Below, one piece after another: positions 1 through 11,028 of a stretch of 64,000 bases of DNA (positions are counted from its first letter, which is position 1; the number at the start of each line of letters is the position of its first letter). The notes beneath the pieces were generated by a model that was given only the letters and a program-made list of their open reading frames with translations, did not search any database and was not told the DNA's origin. A program made the position numbers and the translations under genes. Source of the DNA: Sanguinoderma infundibulare (lineage: Eukaryota; Basidiomycota; Agaricomycetes; Polyporales; Polyporaceae); NCBI GenBank assembly GCA_032821775.1, contig JAVLRN010000010.1:806001-870000 (forward strand), in the 5' to 3' direction.

Positions 1-327
1 CGGTTGCATTCTCCCTTGTCCTTGCTTCGGAAAAAGCCCATCGAGCCGCTGACCTGGACGAGCAAACGACATGAGACGGATTGGATTCTGAACATGACAA
101 TGGTCACCAGAACCTTGCTCAATGCGACGGTAGCTCTGGCCGTGAATGCTGCAAAATTCCGCGACAATGTCAACTCCGCGTTTCCTCGTCATTCGCCAGA
201 CATGACGTCGTTCTACGGCCATCTGGATGATGAACTCGCAACTCAAGGAGGATCAAATTGTGGCATCCGCTTCCGAGAACCTGAATGCCGTGGAGTGCAG
301 ACTGATCAACGTTCGTTCCCGCCACAG

Positions 328-1499
328 GTCTGGTCATGTGGAAACAACGAAGTCGGACAATTGGGCCGAACAACTGCCAAGAACAAGGACGGCGTGGAGG
401 TCGACTCCGCGACATCCGTCCCTCTGCATACACCCGTCCGCATTCGCTGCCTCTCGGACGAGTTCTTCCGCGCCATCAAAATAGCGGCAGGTAGCTGCAT
501 TGCCGCCGCCCTCAGTGACCGCGGCGAACTGCGCGTCTGGGGAGCCTACTACGTCAGTCATCCCAGTGTGCATTTCTTACCAACCTCTAACCCACTGCCT
601 TCCAACATCACCCACAGTTCTCGCAAAACAGCGGCGGGGACAAGTTCATGTTCTCCCCCCAGCTCGACAGGCAGCCCTTCCCGGTCCCGGTCCCAGAGCT
701 CGCCGGCGAACGCTTCTCGGACGTCGTCGCCGGCGCCGACCACCTCGTCCTCCTCACCGTCGACGGCGACGTGTACACCATGGGCCAGGGCGGCGACGGC
801 CAGCTCGGCCACAAGATCCCCAAGGCGACGCCGACGCAGGGCACCGTGCCGTACAAGGTCCTCCGGAACACACACGGCCACCGCGCGGTCGCGATCGGCG
901 CCGCGAACGACACGTCCTTCTTCGTCGACCAGCAGGGCGACGTCTGGGCGTGGGGCCTCAACGGCTACGGCCAGACTGGCACGGGCAGCAAGCAGAACGT
1001 GTTGTGGTACGCGCACCGCGTGAAGCGCGTCTGCCGGCGCGACCTCGGCGGCGAGGCGAGGGTCGTGCAGGTTGCGGGCGGGGACAGGCACACGCTCTTC
1101 CTCGCGTCGGACGGGCGCGTGTTCGCGTGCGGGAACGCGGAGGACGGCCAGTTCCAGCTGCAGGCGGCGGCGGCGAATGCGGGTGCGAAGGCGGACCCGA
1201 AGGTGACGGACCCGCGGCGGGTCAGCGAGCCCGTGCCAGTCGAGTTTCCGCACGACCTGGAGGAGGACCCGATCGTCCAGATCGATGCGTCCAACCGGAT
1301 GAACGCAGCCATCACGCGGGATGGAATCCTTTACACCTGGGGCTTGAACAGCGAGGGCATGCTGGGGACGAAAGTCGAATCTCCGGACGACATCATCAGG
1401 ACGCCGAAGGTCATCGTTCGGAGAGAAGGAGCGTGGTTGGCAAAGGCGGTTTCTTGCGGTGGTCAACATTGTCTTGCGCTGTTGCGGAAGAAGCCTTGA
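328..1499 (+). CDS. RCC1-like beta-propeller protein (5' end unresolved)
   Basis: Probable RCC1/PIM1-type protein, the family that acts as chromatin-bound exchange factor for Ran. Two exons are clear: 328-552, and 618-1499 ending in TGA; the intron 553-617 has GT-AG ends and phase 0. RCC1 repeat signatures follow one another: VWSCGNNEVGQLGR, VYTMGQGGDGQLGH, VWAWGLNGYGQTGTG, VFACGNAEDGQFQL, LYTWGLNSEGMLG, and a closing SCGGQHCLALL strand. A CAG acceptor directly precedes 328, so at least one upstream exon with the first blade is missing; I could not place it in 1-327, and it may lie before the window. The exchange-factor role is inferred from the family; other RCC1-repeat proteins have different partners. 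Confidence 0.85.
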
Positions 1500-1895
1500 C
1501 CTCCTTGGCGATTTTGTCCATTGGCTTGGTTTGTGAGTGGCTGTCAGCTTGTCCCCAATCCACGTTCCTGTTGCTGAGGCCACCGTATCTCTCAGACATC
1601 GAGGCTAGACAATCACCAGTAACCTCCAAGCTCGTCATCTCTCGCACGCTATCTGGCTTTCCAGCATAGATTCGCTCTGTCCGCAATTTGCGCACATATA
1701 TTACTATCTTGTTCCATGCTTATTTGCTGCCGTGACCCCATCTTGACCGGACCGTATAAATATCTGTTGTAAACATCTTGACGCGCATAGAGCGCAATCG
1801 AAACGTGACATCCTTCCCCAGATGATCTCTCAACGAATTGATCTGAAAGGGCACCGAAAGCATGAACGACGATGTAGAGCGGAGTCCGTCCTGGT
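1500..1895. other. Convergent intergenic region
   Basis: Spacer between the 3' ends of the RCC1-like gene and the minus-strand WW-domain gene. It is AT-richer than the flanking exons. No additional coding or RNA feature was seen. Confidence 0.5.
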
Positions 1896-2798
1896 CTATG
1901 TACGCAGCCACGCCGTCTTTGCCAGCTTCTTTTGCTTCTTCTGCTCCCTGAACCGTTCCTGTTGTGCACGCGCTCGCGATCAGCACCGCCCGACCCGCAG
2001 AACCCGCCCGCCGGTCAACGTCCCAAACGCGGATGGACTCACCAGGTCCTTCTTCGTCGGCCGCTTACGCTTCTTCCCTTCCTCTTCCTGCGCCTCCTCA
2101 AGGTGCCTCTGCGCGACGTCGTCCTCCCACGCGTTCACGTCAAAGTAGAACTCGCTCATCCGCTTCGCCCGCTCGTACTCTGACAGGTGCGACGGGTCGC
2201 GGCCCTCCGGGCGGGTGAACGCGCCCGTGCGGGCGTTGAACTTGGCGGTGTAGGTAAAAGCAGCGGGGTTGGTGCTGGAGCCAGCGAGGGAAGGGTCGAG
2301 GTGTGCGAGGGCAGGGTCGATGCCTTGTGCGGCTGCCGCCGCGTAGACGTCGTAGCTGGGGGTGGCGCCGGCTGTTGAGCTCGACGCCTCTGGTGGATTG
2401 GCGTTGGCGTTGGACGGTCCCGCCTCAGCGTTGGGCTGGAGGGGGTTGACCCACGTGGTTTCTTGCGTTACCGGGTTGTAGAAGTAGTAGGCGTTGTGCG
2501 CGGGAGACCAAACCGCCTGCCAGCCGCCTTGGGATCCAGCAGCAACGGTAGGCGCAGACGGCGAGGCCGAGGACGAGTCTGGCGTGGAGGCGGAAGCGGA
2601 GACTGGATCTGCAGCAGAGGTAGAGGCGGAGGTTTCAGCATCGGGCGACTCGCTCTCCGAGTGGTGCGCGGCGTCCGAGTGCCCGCTCTCGCTTTCAGAG
2701 TCAGCCTGCGCGAGATCTGACTCGTCGCGACGCGGCGAGTGCTCGGTGGGGTCGGCTGGAGAGGCAGCGTCGGGGACGGGAGAGGGCGTGCGGGACAT
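1896..2798 (-). CDS. WW-domain protein
   Basis: Two exons, 2798-2043 and 1958-1896, sum to 272 residues plus stop. Residues 1-90 are acidic and serine-rich and probably disordered. A WW domain follows at about residues 92-122, with both signature tryptophans and the aromatic YYFY core (GWQAVWSPAHNAYYFYNP, then TTWVNP). WW domains bind proline-rich ligands. The C-terminal third has the segment MSEFYFDVNAWEDDVAQR and a highly basic end, KKRKRPTKKDL spliced to ERFREQKKQKKLAKTAWLRT, likely a nuclear localisation region. I start at the ATG at 2798; an in-frame open stretch continues upstream but looks non-coding. Partner proteins are unknown. Confidence 0.85.
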
Positions 2799-3180
2799 GG
2801 TCGAGCTGAGGTCGAGGTCGAAGGCCAAGGAGGATTCAAACTCCGCTGCGATCCTGCCGCTGCTTGGCGTCCCAACGCGGAAGGTACGCGGCGCATCCGC
2901 CTCCATCCAAAACACACCCACCACACCCATCGCAGCTCTCAGGTGAGCGTTTTCGAGCTGTTCAGAGTCGACGCCGCTAACTGACGAGGGAGTCACAGTC
3001 TCAGATAGACCCGCACCGCTCAATATAGAGAAGAAGCGGCACGTCTTGAAGAAGGCAAGGTGCGTCCTCTTCTGGGAGGGGCCTGTTGATTACACCCGCG
3101 TTGGACAGCGCATTGCAGCATTTATCCAGGTTTCCGTTCGTATCTCCGAGGACCCGCTGGCCGCTGATCGAGTTGCCAAG
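2799..3180. promoter_or_regulatory. Divergent promoter region, WW gene / USP gene
   Basis: 382 bp between the start codons of two divergent genes; it must contain both 5' UTRs and promoters. No clear TATA box or recognisable operator was seen. Confidence 0.45.
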
Positions 3181-4386
3181 ATGTCGCTGTCAACCCCGGA
3201 GCGCCCCCACTACATCCCTCTCCCGCCGCCGCCGCTTCGTTCTGCCATGAAGCATTCCTCTTCCCGCCCAAGCACTCCCAGCCAGAACCTGCTGTCGTCC
3301 CCATTAATCTCCCCGCCAATAGGTCCCCTCACGCTCTCTCCACCCACGTCATACCTTGGGCTTCCGAGCACTAGTAGCACGGGCCCGACCCCAGGCGTCA
3401 GCGTCGCGCCATCACCATACAGCTCCCCTCATCCGTCTACGTCCATGGTCGCCATCAACCCCTCGCATTCGCAAAGCTCGCCCATGATCGCGGCTACGGG
3501 GTACCAGCCCAAAGTGTCCTTCGACACGCTCGAGAACCCGCAGGCGAGCATGTTCTCCTACACTTTGCACGTCCAGAGCGACGGGTACTCGCGGACGCGG
3601 AGCACCCGCGTCTTCCTCTGTGCGTCCAGTCCAGACGAGAGCGGCAGCCAGGCGCTGGAATGGTGTCTGGAGAGCCTGGTGCAGGACGGGGACGAGCTAG
3701 TCGTCTTCCGGGGCGTCGATCCCGACGACTTCGGTGCGTGTGCCATTTCCTGCGCTTGACTCGGGCGCGTGCCACGTCTCTTACGTGTAGAGCGTGCAGA
3801 TAAAGACCACGACCAATACCGCGAAGACGCGCGGGAGCTGATGCACGCCATTCAGGAGAAGTGCGTCGAGTACGACCCGGAGCGCAAGCTCTCCATCATC
3901 GTCGAGTACATCGCGGGCAAGGTGACGCAGACGATTGACCGGCTGATCGCCCTGTACCGCCCCGACTCGGTCGTCGTCGGCACGCGTGGGCAGCGGGGCG
4001 TGATGCAGGCGTGGGCGGGAGCGTTCGGCGCGCCAGGCGTCGGGAGTGTGTCAAAGTGAGTAATCTACCCTCTTTAATCAACTCCTTCGGATCGCACGGT
4101 TCTCACACGTCCGCGCTCAGATACTGCCTGAGCCATTCGCCGGTGCCCGTCATCGTCATCCGGCCCGAAAGCAAGGTCCGGAAGACGATGGCGAAACGAC
4201 GCGCGGACCCGAAGCGTGGCCAGCACTTTGACAGGTCGGTCTCTTGGTCATCTCAGCCACGTCGCTGAATGTGAACGCAGCGTCTGCAGCATCTGATCGC
4301 TCTCTGCTCCGAATAGATTGACGAAGGCGAAGACGAATAACAACGGCAACCTTTCCGTTCCCATGTTCTCCGCCGTCACTCGATGA
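3181..4386 (+). CDS. Universal stress protein (USP) domain protein
   Basis: Four exons (3181-3733, 3791-4055, 4121-4234, 4317-4386) join in frame to 333 residues. The first 110 or so residues are proline- and serine-rich and low in complexity. The USP-like alpha/beta domain follows: strand VFLCASSPDESGSQALEWCLE, then LVVFRGVDP, the long helix region DARELMHAIQEKC, and the nucleotide-binding type segment SVVVGTRGQRGVMQAW, ending with the strand SPVPVIVIRPES. Fungal USP proteins are poorly characterised; some USPs bind ATP through the G-x2-G-x9-G(S/T) motif, here G-T-R-G-Q-R-G followed by GAPGVGSVS. The call rests on the domain; the role is unknown. Confidence 0.85.
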
Positions 4387-4722
4387 GAATGTGGACCAAT
4401 CGCTCTTGCGCATGACGACGCTCTATTCACGGACTTCATCCATATAGTTTTGCTTCATGGATATACCACTGTTTAGTCACCACTGTTGGAGTCAGTCATG
4501 ACGGTCGCTAGCCGTGTATTATAGCGTTTTACAGGGTCTCGTCGTTGTATCGTAATGGAATGCTCTGCTAGCATGATACCGCGATTTGCCGGTGCAAGTT
4601 TCGTATGTACACAAATATATCGGCCTCTGAATTGACAAGGCAATACATTCTTTCCTGCATTGCATGAAGAAGTCTGATGAGTAGTACCGATTCACAAAAA
4701 ATGTTCCTTCCACTTGTCAATG
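4387..4722. other. Intergenic region before tRNA-Gly
   Basis: Spacer of 336 bp between the USP gene and the tRNA. It is AT-rich. No gene or regulatory site could be supported. Confidence 0.5.
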
Positions 4723-4793
4723 TGCATTAAGGGGGAATCGAACCCCCGGCGGGTCGATGGCAACGACCCAGGTTACCACTACCCCATTAATGC
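4723..4793 (-). tRNA. tRNA-Gly(GCC)
   Basis: Reading the minus strand, the acceptor stem GCATTAA pairs with TTAATGC, with discriminator A. A D arm with GGGGTAGTGGTAACC follows. The anticodon stem GGTCG/CGACC encloses the loop TTGCCAT with anticodon GCC. The T arm GGGGGTTCGATTCCCCC is perfect. The length is 71 nt with no intron. Confidence 0.95.
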
Positions 4794-4898
4794 GTACTTT
4801 TCTTACACCCTATTTATGGTATATGGACGTGATAATCGGCTACTTGGACCATGAAGCGAAGTGTGCTCACCAGGGCCTGATTCTTGTTCAACTTCACA

Positions 4899-6721
4899 AT
4901 GGCTGCCTCAAATACTGTCGCGAAAGCTGCAAGACCTTTTATATCCAAGCCGCCAACAAAGAAGGGCTCTTCCTCGTCTGTCGGCGCACCAGCCCAACGC
5001 AACCAGAGCAGCCGGAAAGGCAAGCGCGCTTGGAGGAAAAATGTCGACCTGGAGGAGGTAGAGGAAGGCTTGGAGGAACTCCGCACAGAGGAGCGGTTGA
5101 CTGGGTGCGTCGTATGCCCTTGCAGCTTCTGCGAGGATGGAGCTGATGCGCGTGTTGTTTGATGTCTGCTTAGAACGACGCTGCAGAAGAAGACGGACGA
5201 GGAGCTGTTCCAGGTCGATGTTGCCGGAGACGACCAGAGTGCGTTCGATTCTTCCTACCCTCATCTCAGAGCTGGAGCTTTGCCAAACGCATCGCGCGCA
5301 GTATTTTTTTTGCCACCGTGGTGGATATTGACATGCGTTGATGCACACAGTCCGCAAGGCCCTCCCAAAATTCTCGGAGCGGGTGCTCACGTCCACCAGG
5401 ATTCTCTCCCGACGCTCCGCTGTGCCCGCCGTCTTCTCTCGCGCGACGCCGTCGTCCGAATCGTCATCGACGAAAGCTGAAAAGCGGAAGGCCGTGCTTA
5501 CGCACGATGACAAGAGTCGGCTGCTCCGGATGGGCAAGAAGCTCAAGCGGGGTCCCTTCAACGCTTACGTGGACCCGGATCAGGTGGGAGAGGGGAGTGC
5601 GATGCTCGAGCTGAGCGAGGCGGCGAAGAAGGCCGGGACTTATGACGTTTGGGCTGAAGAGGCTCCCGAAAGTATCGAAGTGAAGGTGCGTCTGTTTATA
5701 TCGAACCGCATTCCCTCTCGTTGTACAACTTCAACGTCTAGGTACCTCAAACACAACACCCTCGTTCGCTCATCTCAATAGCTGCCGTGCTCGCACCACA
5801 CGAGGGGACGTCCTACAATCCTCCCCTCACCTCCCACCAAGACCTCCTGCGATCTGCGAACGATGTGGAGGAAGAGAAGCTGAAGGCCGTGGCCGAGGTC
5901 GAGGCGATGAAGGCGAGAATGGAGAAGGCACGGCAGCTCGCAGCAGCAGAAGAGACCGCACATACCGCCGTGGGCACCGCCCCGGGCATGACCGTGCAAG
6001 AAATCGCGGAACAGGACGATGACGGCGAGGAAGGAGGCGCGGAGCCGCTGCCCCCAAAGAAGCTGCCGGAGAGGAAGACCAAACAGCAGAGGAAGAAGGC
6101 CGAGAAGCTGCGTGCGGAGGTGCGTCTCCACCGCCAGATACCCGTCCCCTCTCAGGATCTGCTATGCTCACGCGCGCATTGACTCAGAAACGCGCCCTTG
6201 CAGAGAAGGCCGCGCGGAAACGGATGCTCGCGTCCGTCGACTCCGCCAAAGCCCTCCGCAAAGCCATCACGCAGGACCTCGCGACCCGCGAGCGACTCCG
6301 CGTCCAGCGACAGGCACAGATGCGGGAGAAGCTCAGGCAGGGGCTAGCAGGACAGAAGATCGGGAAGCACAAGGTTCCTGAGGGCGAGATCGACGTCCAG
6401 CTCGGCGAGGAGCTCAGCGAGAGCTTGCGTGCGCTCAAGGTGTGTCGCCGTTGCATGGTGTCTTCGTCTCGTTCCGAGGTTATGCTAAAGTGTTTTTGGA
6501 CGTAGCCGGAGGGCAACTTGTTCAGGGACCGGTTCGTGAGCATGCAGCATCGTGCACTCGTCGAGCCGCGCTCCGTCGTTACGTGCGTAACAATGTTGTT
6601 AGCGCATCGGAGTTTTGAAAACGCTGACCGCGGATGGCTTATCCACAGCACCAAGAAGGCGCGGCGCAAGACAAAAGAGTACGAGAAGCACTCGTACAAG
6701 AGGTTCGATAGGGACTACTAA
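4899..6721 (+). CDS. NOP53: Ribosome biogenesis protein Nop53
   Basis: Seven exons (4899-5104, 5174-5238, 5351-5685, 5742-6119, 6188-6439, 6506-6582, 6649-6721) join to 461 residues. The protein is lysine- and arginine-rich throughout with long charged helices, as in Nop53/GLTSCR2. Family-typical segments are SRKGKRAWRKNVD near the N-terminus, FNAYVDPDQVG, the HEGTSYNPPLTSHQDLL motif, ERKTKQQRKKAEKLRAEKRA, and the C-terminal LRALKPEGNLFRDRF followed by RRKTKEYEKHSYKRFDRDY. In yeast, Nop53 is a nucleolar 60S assembly factor that recruits the exosome cofactor Mtr4 for ITS2 processing. The start is the ATG in ACAATGGCTGCC; an in-frame ATG lies 15 nt upstream and is less likely. Confidence 0.93.
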
Positions 6722-8648
6722 GCGAGTGGTGGATGTTCGGAATGTGCATCTACGGCTTAGTGCGCGGAGCGCATGTATAGTTCCTGGTTACCCATCGATC
6801 TTTCGGGGTCCTTTCGCTGCTTCGGAGGTTCGCTAGGGTTCGCTTCACGCGGAAAAACACCGGTGAAGGCTGGCTGGGACATATGCGTTCCGATCGACGA
6901 CCGTTGGGCCGCACTGCGGCCCTCAACATAACAGAGTTTCGCGGGAGGCGATATAAATTACAAACGGTTCCTGCTTCTCGGGGGCTCCAGGCCTCGCGCT
7001 TTCTGGTTCGGCTGATGTGTGGTTACATGTGGCTAAGCTAACGGGACCTTTTAGACTGTACTTGTATACTTGCCGTCAGATAGGACTCGGGTGGCCATAC
7101 CCTTTTGGAGCCGTTCGCTCTCAGCGTGTACGGGCACCGGGGGGCTCCGGGACACACGCGGGTTCTGCTCGCCTCTGGTGATGTCTATGCTTTGAGAAGC
7201 TCCGGATGTTGGAGCATGGAGATGGATCGCAGCTTGGGGACGCTGCCAGGTTCGGTGGCTTTCTTTCCCCCAGATCGTCGGACGATTGCAGGGACGGAGA
7301 CAGTTTGATGCACTGCTGATTCGGCGTTGATTCATCGACATGTCCACGCATGTCCGCGGTGAGTGTCGGGGGAGAAGTATTTGTATTCGAAGGATGTGGC
7401 GCTGGAAGACGGCACGGGCTACTAGGGATACAGGGATAATGCGGGAGCTGCGGGCCCGAAAAACGTCCGGATGAGATAAGACGTTGCGATTGATCTTGGA
7501 CTTTGATCCTGGGAGCGTCGGACGTGCCGATGATCATGGAATAAGTAGGTGGGGCGTTGCGCTCAATATGCGACCGATGGGGAACTACGGCTAGCGTTAG
7601 GATCCAATTAGGATGGAGTTTAAACTCACGGGACTGTGCATCTCACGTCGCTGACAGCGAAGGTAACCGGGGGCCGACGATGGTTCTGAAGATAAAGAGC
7701 GACCACAGGACCTGACATTGACCACAGTCGGCAGGAGAGGGCGGGCGGCCGTTGGCTGTTTACGTCTGAGATGTCAGAGGCTGAGGGGTTCTGGATTCTG
7801 GACCTAGCACTAGGCAAAGTCATCACAGCCTGTAACGACGGCCAAACGCCGAACCGATAGCCTCAGTGGGGCAGAGCGTCTTCCGGGAAGACGCACGTTT
7901 GCGTCCAGGGATCCCGATATGGCGTGGGGCCGGGTGCGCGGGCGCATGTTGGCTAGTACTTGCGCCATCGCCGGAGATAGGCTTGACTGCGTGCCAGAGT
8001 TGTCTCCATGGAGCTGGTACCGGCTTGCAGGCGAAATCACGAAGCGGCGACACGAGGTCGGCCACAGCCCAGGTCGACGGCGCTGAAACCGCTTCATGGC
8101 AAAAAGCAAGAAAATGGCAAGAAATTCAAGAAGTATGCATCCGATAGAACCCAGACAGCGTGGCAGGGCGAGAGCAGCTGGAGTCAAGCCAGTGTGGGCA
8201 TGTGGCTTGCACGAGCGCTAGTGGGGTCGATGGTGGAGAGAAGCTTGTCTCGATTAGGCAGGCCTAGCGCCGGTGAGTGGCTTCGGCAACCTCCGGGTAC
8301 TGTGCAGTTCCAGCAGCCACCCGCTCCGCCAACTTGGGACAGCATACTCGACAGCGGCAGCCCACAGCAAGTTCAAGACAAAGGTATGGCTCGGTGTTGT
8401 CCTTGTGTTCTATGACCTCGTTTTGACCCTGTTGTTGTGCACAGTATCCCTTGAAGCCCTCAAGTGTGAGTTTTCCCCGTCCGTTTTGGTGTAATGTGCG
8501 ACTTGGGAGGAGTTGGAAGAAGAAGGCTATTTCGCACTTGGCTGGCTTTTTGATGGAAAGTGATTCGGTCGAAGGGATGGACGGATCGGACGGATGAGCT
8601 GGTTTCCTCAACGACATCACGCTGAACGTATGCCCCCACAGTCCACCA
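6722..8648. other. 1.9 kb without a supported gene
   Basis: Only short overlapping ORFs without recognisable domains occur here, on either strand. The last few hundred bases are probably the promoter and 5' UTR of RPL34, possibly with an intron in the UTR. Nothing else could be supported. Confidence 0.4.
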
Positions 8649-9113
8649 ATGGCCCAACGCGTCACCCTCCGCAAGCGCACTCCCTACAACACCACCTCCA
8701 ACCGCCGTCGGGTCGTCAAGACTCCGGGTGGCAAGCTTGTCTACCACCACCTCAAAAAGCTCGCCACTGCGCCCAAGTGCGGTGACTGCGGTATTGCACT
8801 CCCCGGCGTACGCGCTCTTTCCGCATCTTGGGAGGGCTATTTCTGAAACTGTCGTGTCTTATGTGCAGGTCCCCGCGCTCCGCCCACGTCAATACGCGAC
8901 CATCTCCAAGACGAAGAAGACGGTTCGTCGGGCGTACGGTGGCTCACGATGCGGTGACTGTGTCAAGTCCCGGTGCGTCTCCCTAACTCGATTTATCCCA
9001 GTCCACAGTCTCTTATATGCGCGCTGTTCAGCATCCTCCGGGCATTCCTCGTAGAAGAGGCGAAGATTGTCAAGAGGGTGATCAAGTCGCAGGAGAAGGG
9101 TGGTCGCAAGTAA
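8649..9113 (+). CDS. RPL34: 60S ribosomal protein L34
   Basis: Three exons (8649-8807, 8869-8972, 9032-9113) give 114 residues, the normal length for eL34. The N-terminus MAQRVTLRKRTPYNTTSNRR and the segment GGKLVYHHLKKLATAPKCGDCG are characteristic. Two CxxC pairs (CGDC and CGDC) form the expected zinc-binding tetrad. The C-terminus is RILRAFLVEEAKIVKRVIKSQEK. It is a structural protein of the large cytosolic ribosomal subunit. The start is fixed by homology and by an ACCAATGGCC context. Confidence 0.97.
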
Positions 9114-9609
9114 ATCTCGTCCGTTGTATTGTGTGGATTCCCTGCGACTTTGTATCCTTCTATGTTACGACCCATTGGGGACAGGTCGGAGGTGTAGCTG
9201 CCGCCGTCCCCTTCTCACACGCTCTCGATGCACCACAACACCATGCCCTCCATCATCATTCCCTCTACATCATGCATTGTACTGCTTACTGTCGCAAACA
9301 AAAGATGACCGATGAGGTCGGTATGCGGTATGCCTGAGTGTTTGCTGCTCCGGAGACGGCAACCCGGACCGCTGAATGCTCGACGTGGTGGTCTGTCAGC
9401 CAAAGCCAATGGCGTCAGTCAAGTCATCGTTCTCAACCTCGATCTCAATCCACGGCCGTGTGCGGCACATGTTGTGATGAGCGAGCGTTGTCAGTAGCGT
9501 TGGCGGCAGAAGCCCGCCCGGATTAGCTCGTCGTCTCCTTCAATCGCGCATACATCGACTCCTCATTTCTCCCGACGGTCGCTCCGGCCTACCGCACTTC
9601 CAATCCACC
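9114..9609. other. Intergenic region, RPL34 to HAD phosphatase
   Basis: Contains the RPL34 3' UTR and the promoter of the downstream phosphatase. The run before the next ATG is pyrimidine-rich (CTCGTCGTCTCCTTCAATC), common in basidiomycete promoters. No other feature was seen. Confidence 0.5.
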
Positions 9610-10866
9610 ATGGCAGTTCGCTTAAGCTCCCGGGAGGACTACGCCAGCTTGCTGGACAAGTACGATACATGGCTGTTTGACTGCGACGGCGTCCTCTGGC
9701 AGGGGGACAAGCTGATCGATGGCGCCACGGACGTCCTGCAGCTCCTCCGGCACCACAGTGCGTTCCCTAGGCTTTGTTTTCATCGCGGAACTCAGTAATC
9801 ATACGATCTTTCGTGGACGACCATAACCTGCGGCGCGCTGCAAGAGAAGTCGGTGCTGTTCGTCACGAACAATGCGACGAAGTCGAGGAGGAACTACAAG
9901 AAGAAGTTTGACTCGCTCGGGGTCGAGGCTCACGTCGTACGTCGTCGTCCTTTGGTGTCAAAGTGCAGAGATCGGGAAGGCTGATTCGAGGGAGGGGACC
10001 CCAGGATGAGATCTTCGGGTCTGCGTACGCATCTGCCGTGTACGTCTCGTCGGTCATGAAGATGCCCAAGGACAAGAAGGTGTACGTGATCGGCATGGCC
10101 GGGCTCGAAGAGGAGCTCGACGAGGAGGGCATCGCGCACATCGGCGGCACCGTGAGTCCCTGCTCGTCCCGTTCGCGCAATCGTCCTCCCTCCCTCAGAC
10201 TGTGAGTTGTAGGATCCGGAAGATAACACCCTCGCGAGCTTCTCGCTCGCGAAGTGGACGCCGGACCCGTCCGTCGGTGCCGTCCTCTGCGGGCTCGACA
10301 CGTCAATCAACTACACGAAGCTCTCGAAGGCGTTCAACTACCTTCTACGGAACGACGGCTGCCAGTTCCTCGCCACGAACGAGGACAGCACGTACCCCAC
10401 CGCAGAAGGCCTACTACCCGGCGCAGGGTCGGTGAGCGCCCCGCTGCGGTGCGCGCTGGGGAAGGAGCCGGTCGCGATCGGGAAGCCAAACAGGACGATG
10501 CTCGACACCATCAAGGCAAAGTGAGTGCTCGATGCGCGATGGTGCCCACCGGGCGGTACGATCGGGTTATAACACGCTTCTCGTGCGTTTGCGTTCACAG
10601 ACACGAGTTCGACCCGAAGCGGACGATCATGGTCGGCGACAGGCTGAACACCGACATCGAGTTCGGCAAGGCGGGCGGGCTGTCGACGCTGCTGGTGCTT
10701 ACGGGTACGTCATGGGGAGTAGGCTTGATTGACGGACGCTGACCGAGCGAGTGCTGCTCCTGCAGGCATCACGAGGGAGAGTGAGATAACGGGCCTGAAT
10801 GCGTCACCGACCGTGCCCGACTACGTTACAGGGTCGATTGGCGATCTCCGTGCCTTGCTTTCGTAG
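9610..10866 (+). CDS. HAD-family phosphatase (PHO13 / phosphoglycolate phosphatase type)
   Basis: Six exons (9610-9757, 9845-9936, 10005-10151, 10213-10520, 10601-10704, 10766-10866) give 299 residues. HAD motif I is [13 protein letters not shown] with nucleophile and acid aspartates (DxD). Motif II is [12 protein letters not shown], including the serine. Motif III is the lysine in [11 protein letters not shown]. Motif IV is [11 protein letters not shown]. The large cap insert between motifs II and III is of the PHO13/PGP type (C2 cap). Family members hydrolyse p-nitrophenyl phosphate in vitro and clear toxic glycolytic side products such as 2-phosphoglycolate and 4-phosphoerythronate. All catalytic residues are present, so activity is expected. 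Confidence 0.94.
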
Positions 10867-11028
10867 TTGGGCGTTGCGGTTCTGTGTCAACATGGGCTCA
10901 GAAGCGCGAGGGAGGGTGGATATGAAGATCCGGACGCGAGCTTGTATAAGTTAGATGAACGCGTGCACAAGTAGAAGCTGCTTAGATCTAGATGCAACGA
11001 CCCGTACGGACGATGGGGATAGCCGGTG

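Noticed and set aside
4..1023. Continuous 339-codon frame at the window start
   Set aside because: It reads through a 3' splice site at 327 and an intron at 553-617, and its first and last parts are non-coding; replaced by the two-exon RCC1 model.
558..1583. 341-codon open frame on the minus strand
   Set aside because: Antisense shadow of the RCC1-like gene; no domain.
7423..7440. Sequence TAGGGATACAGGGATAAT resembling the I-SceI homing site
   Set aside because: It differs from the real site by an insertion and a deletion, and no homing endonuclease or intron is nearby; chance match.
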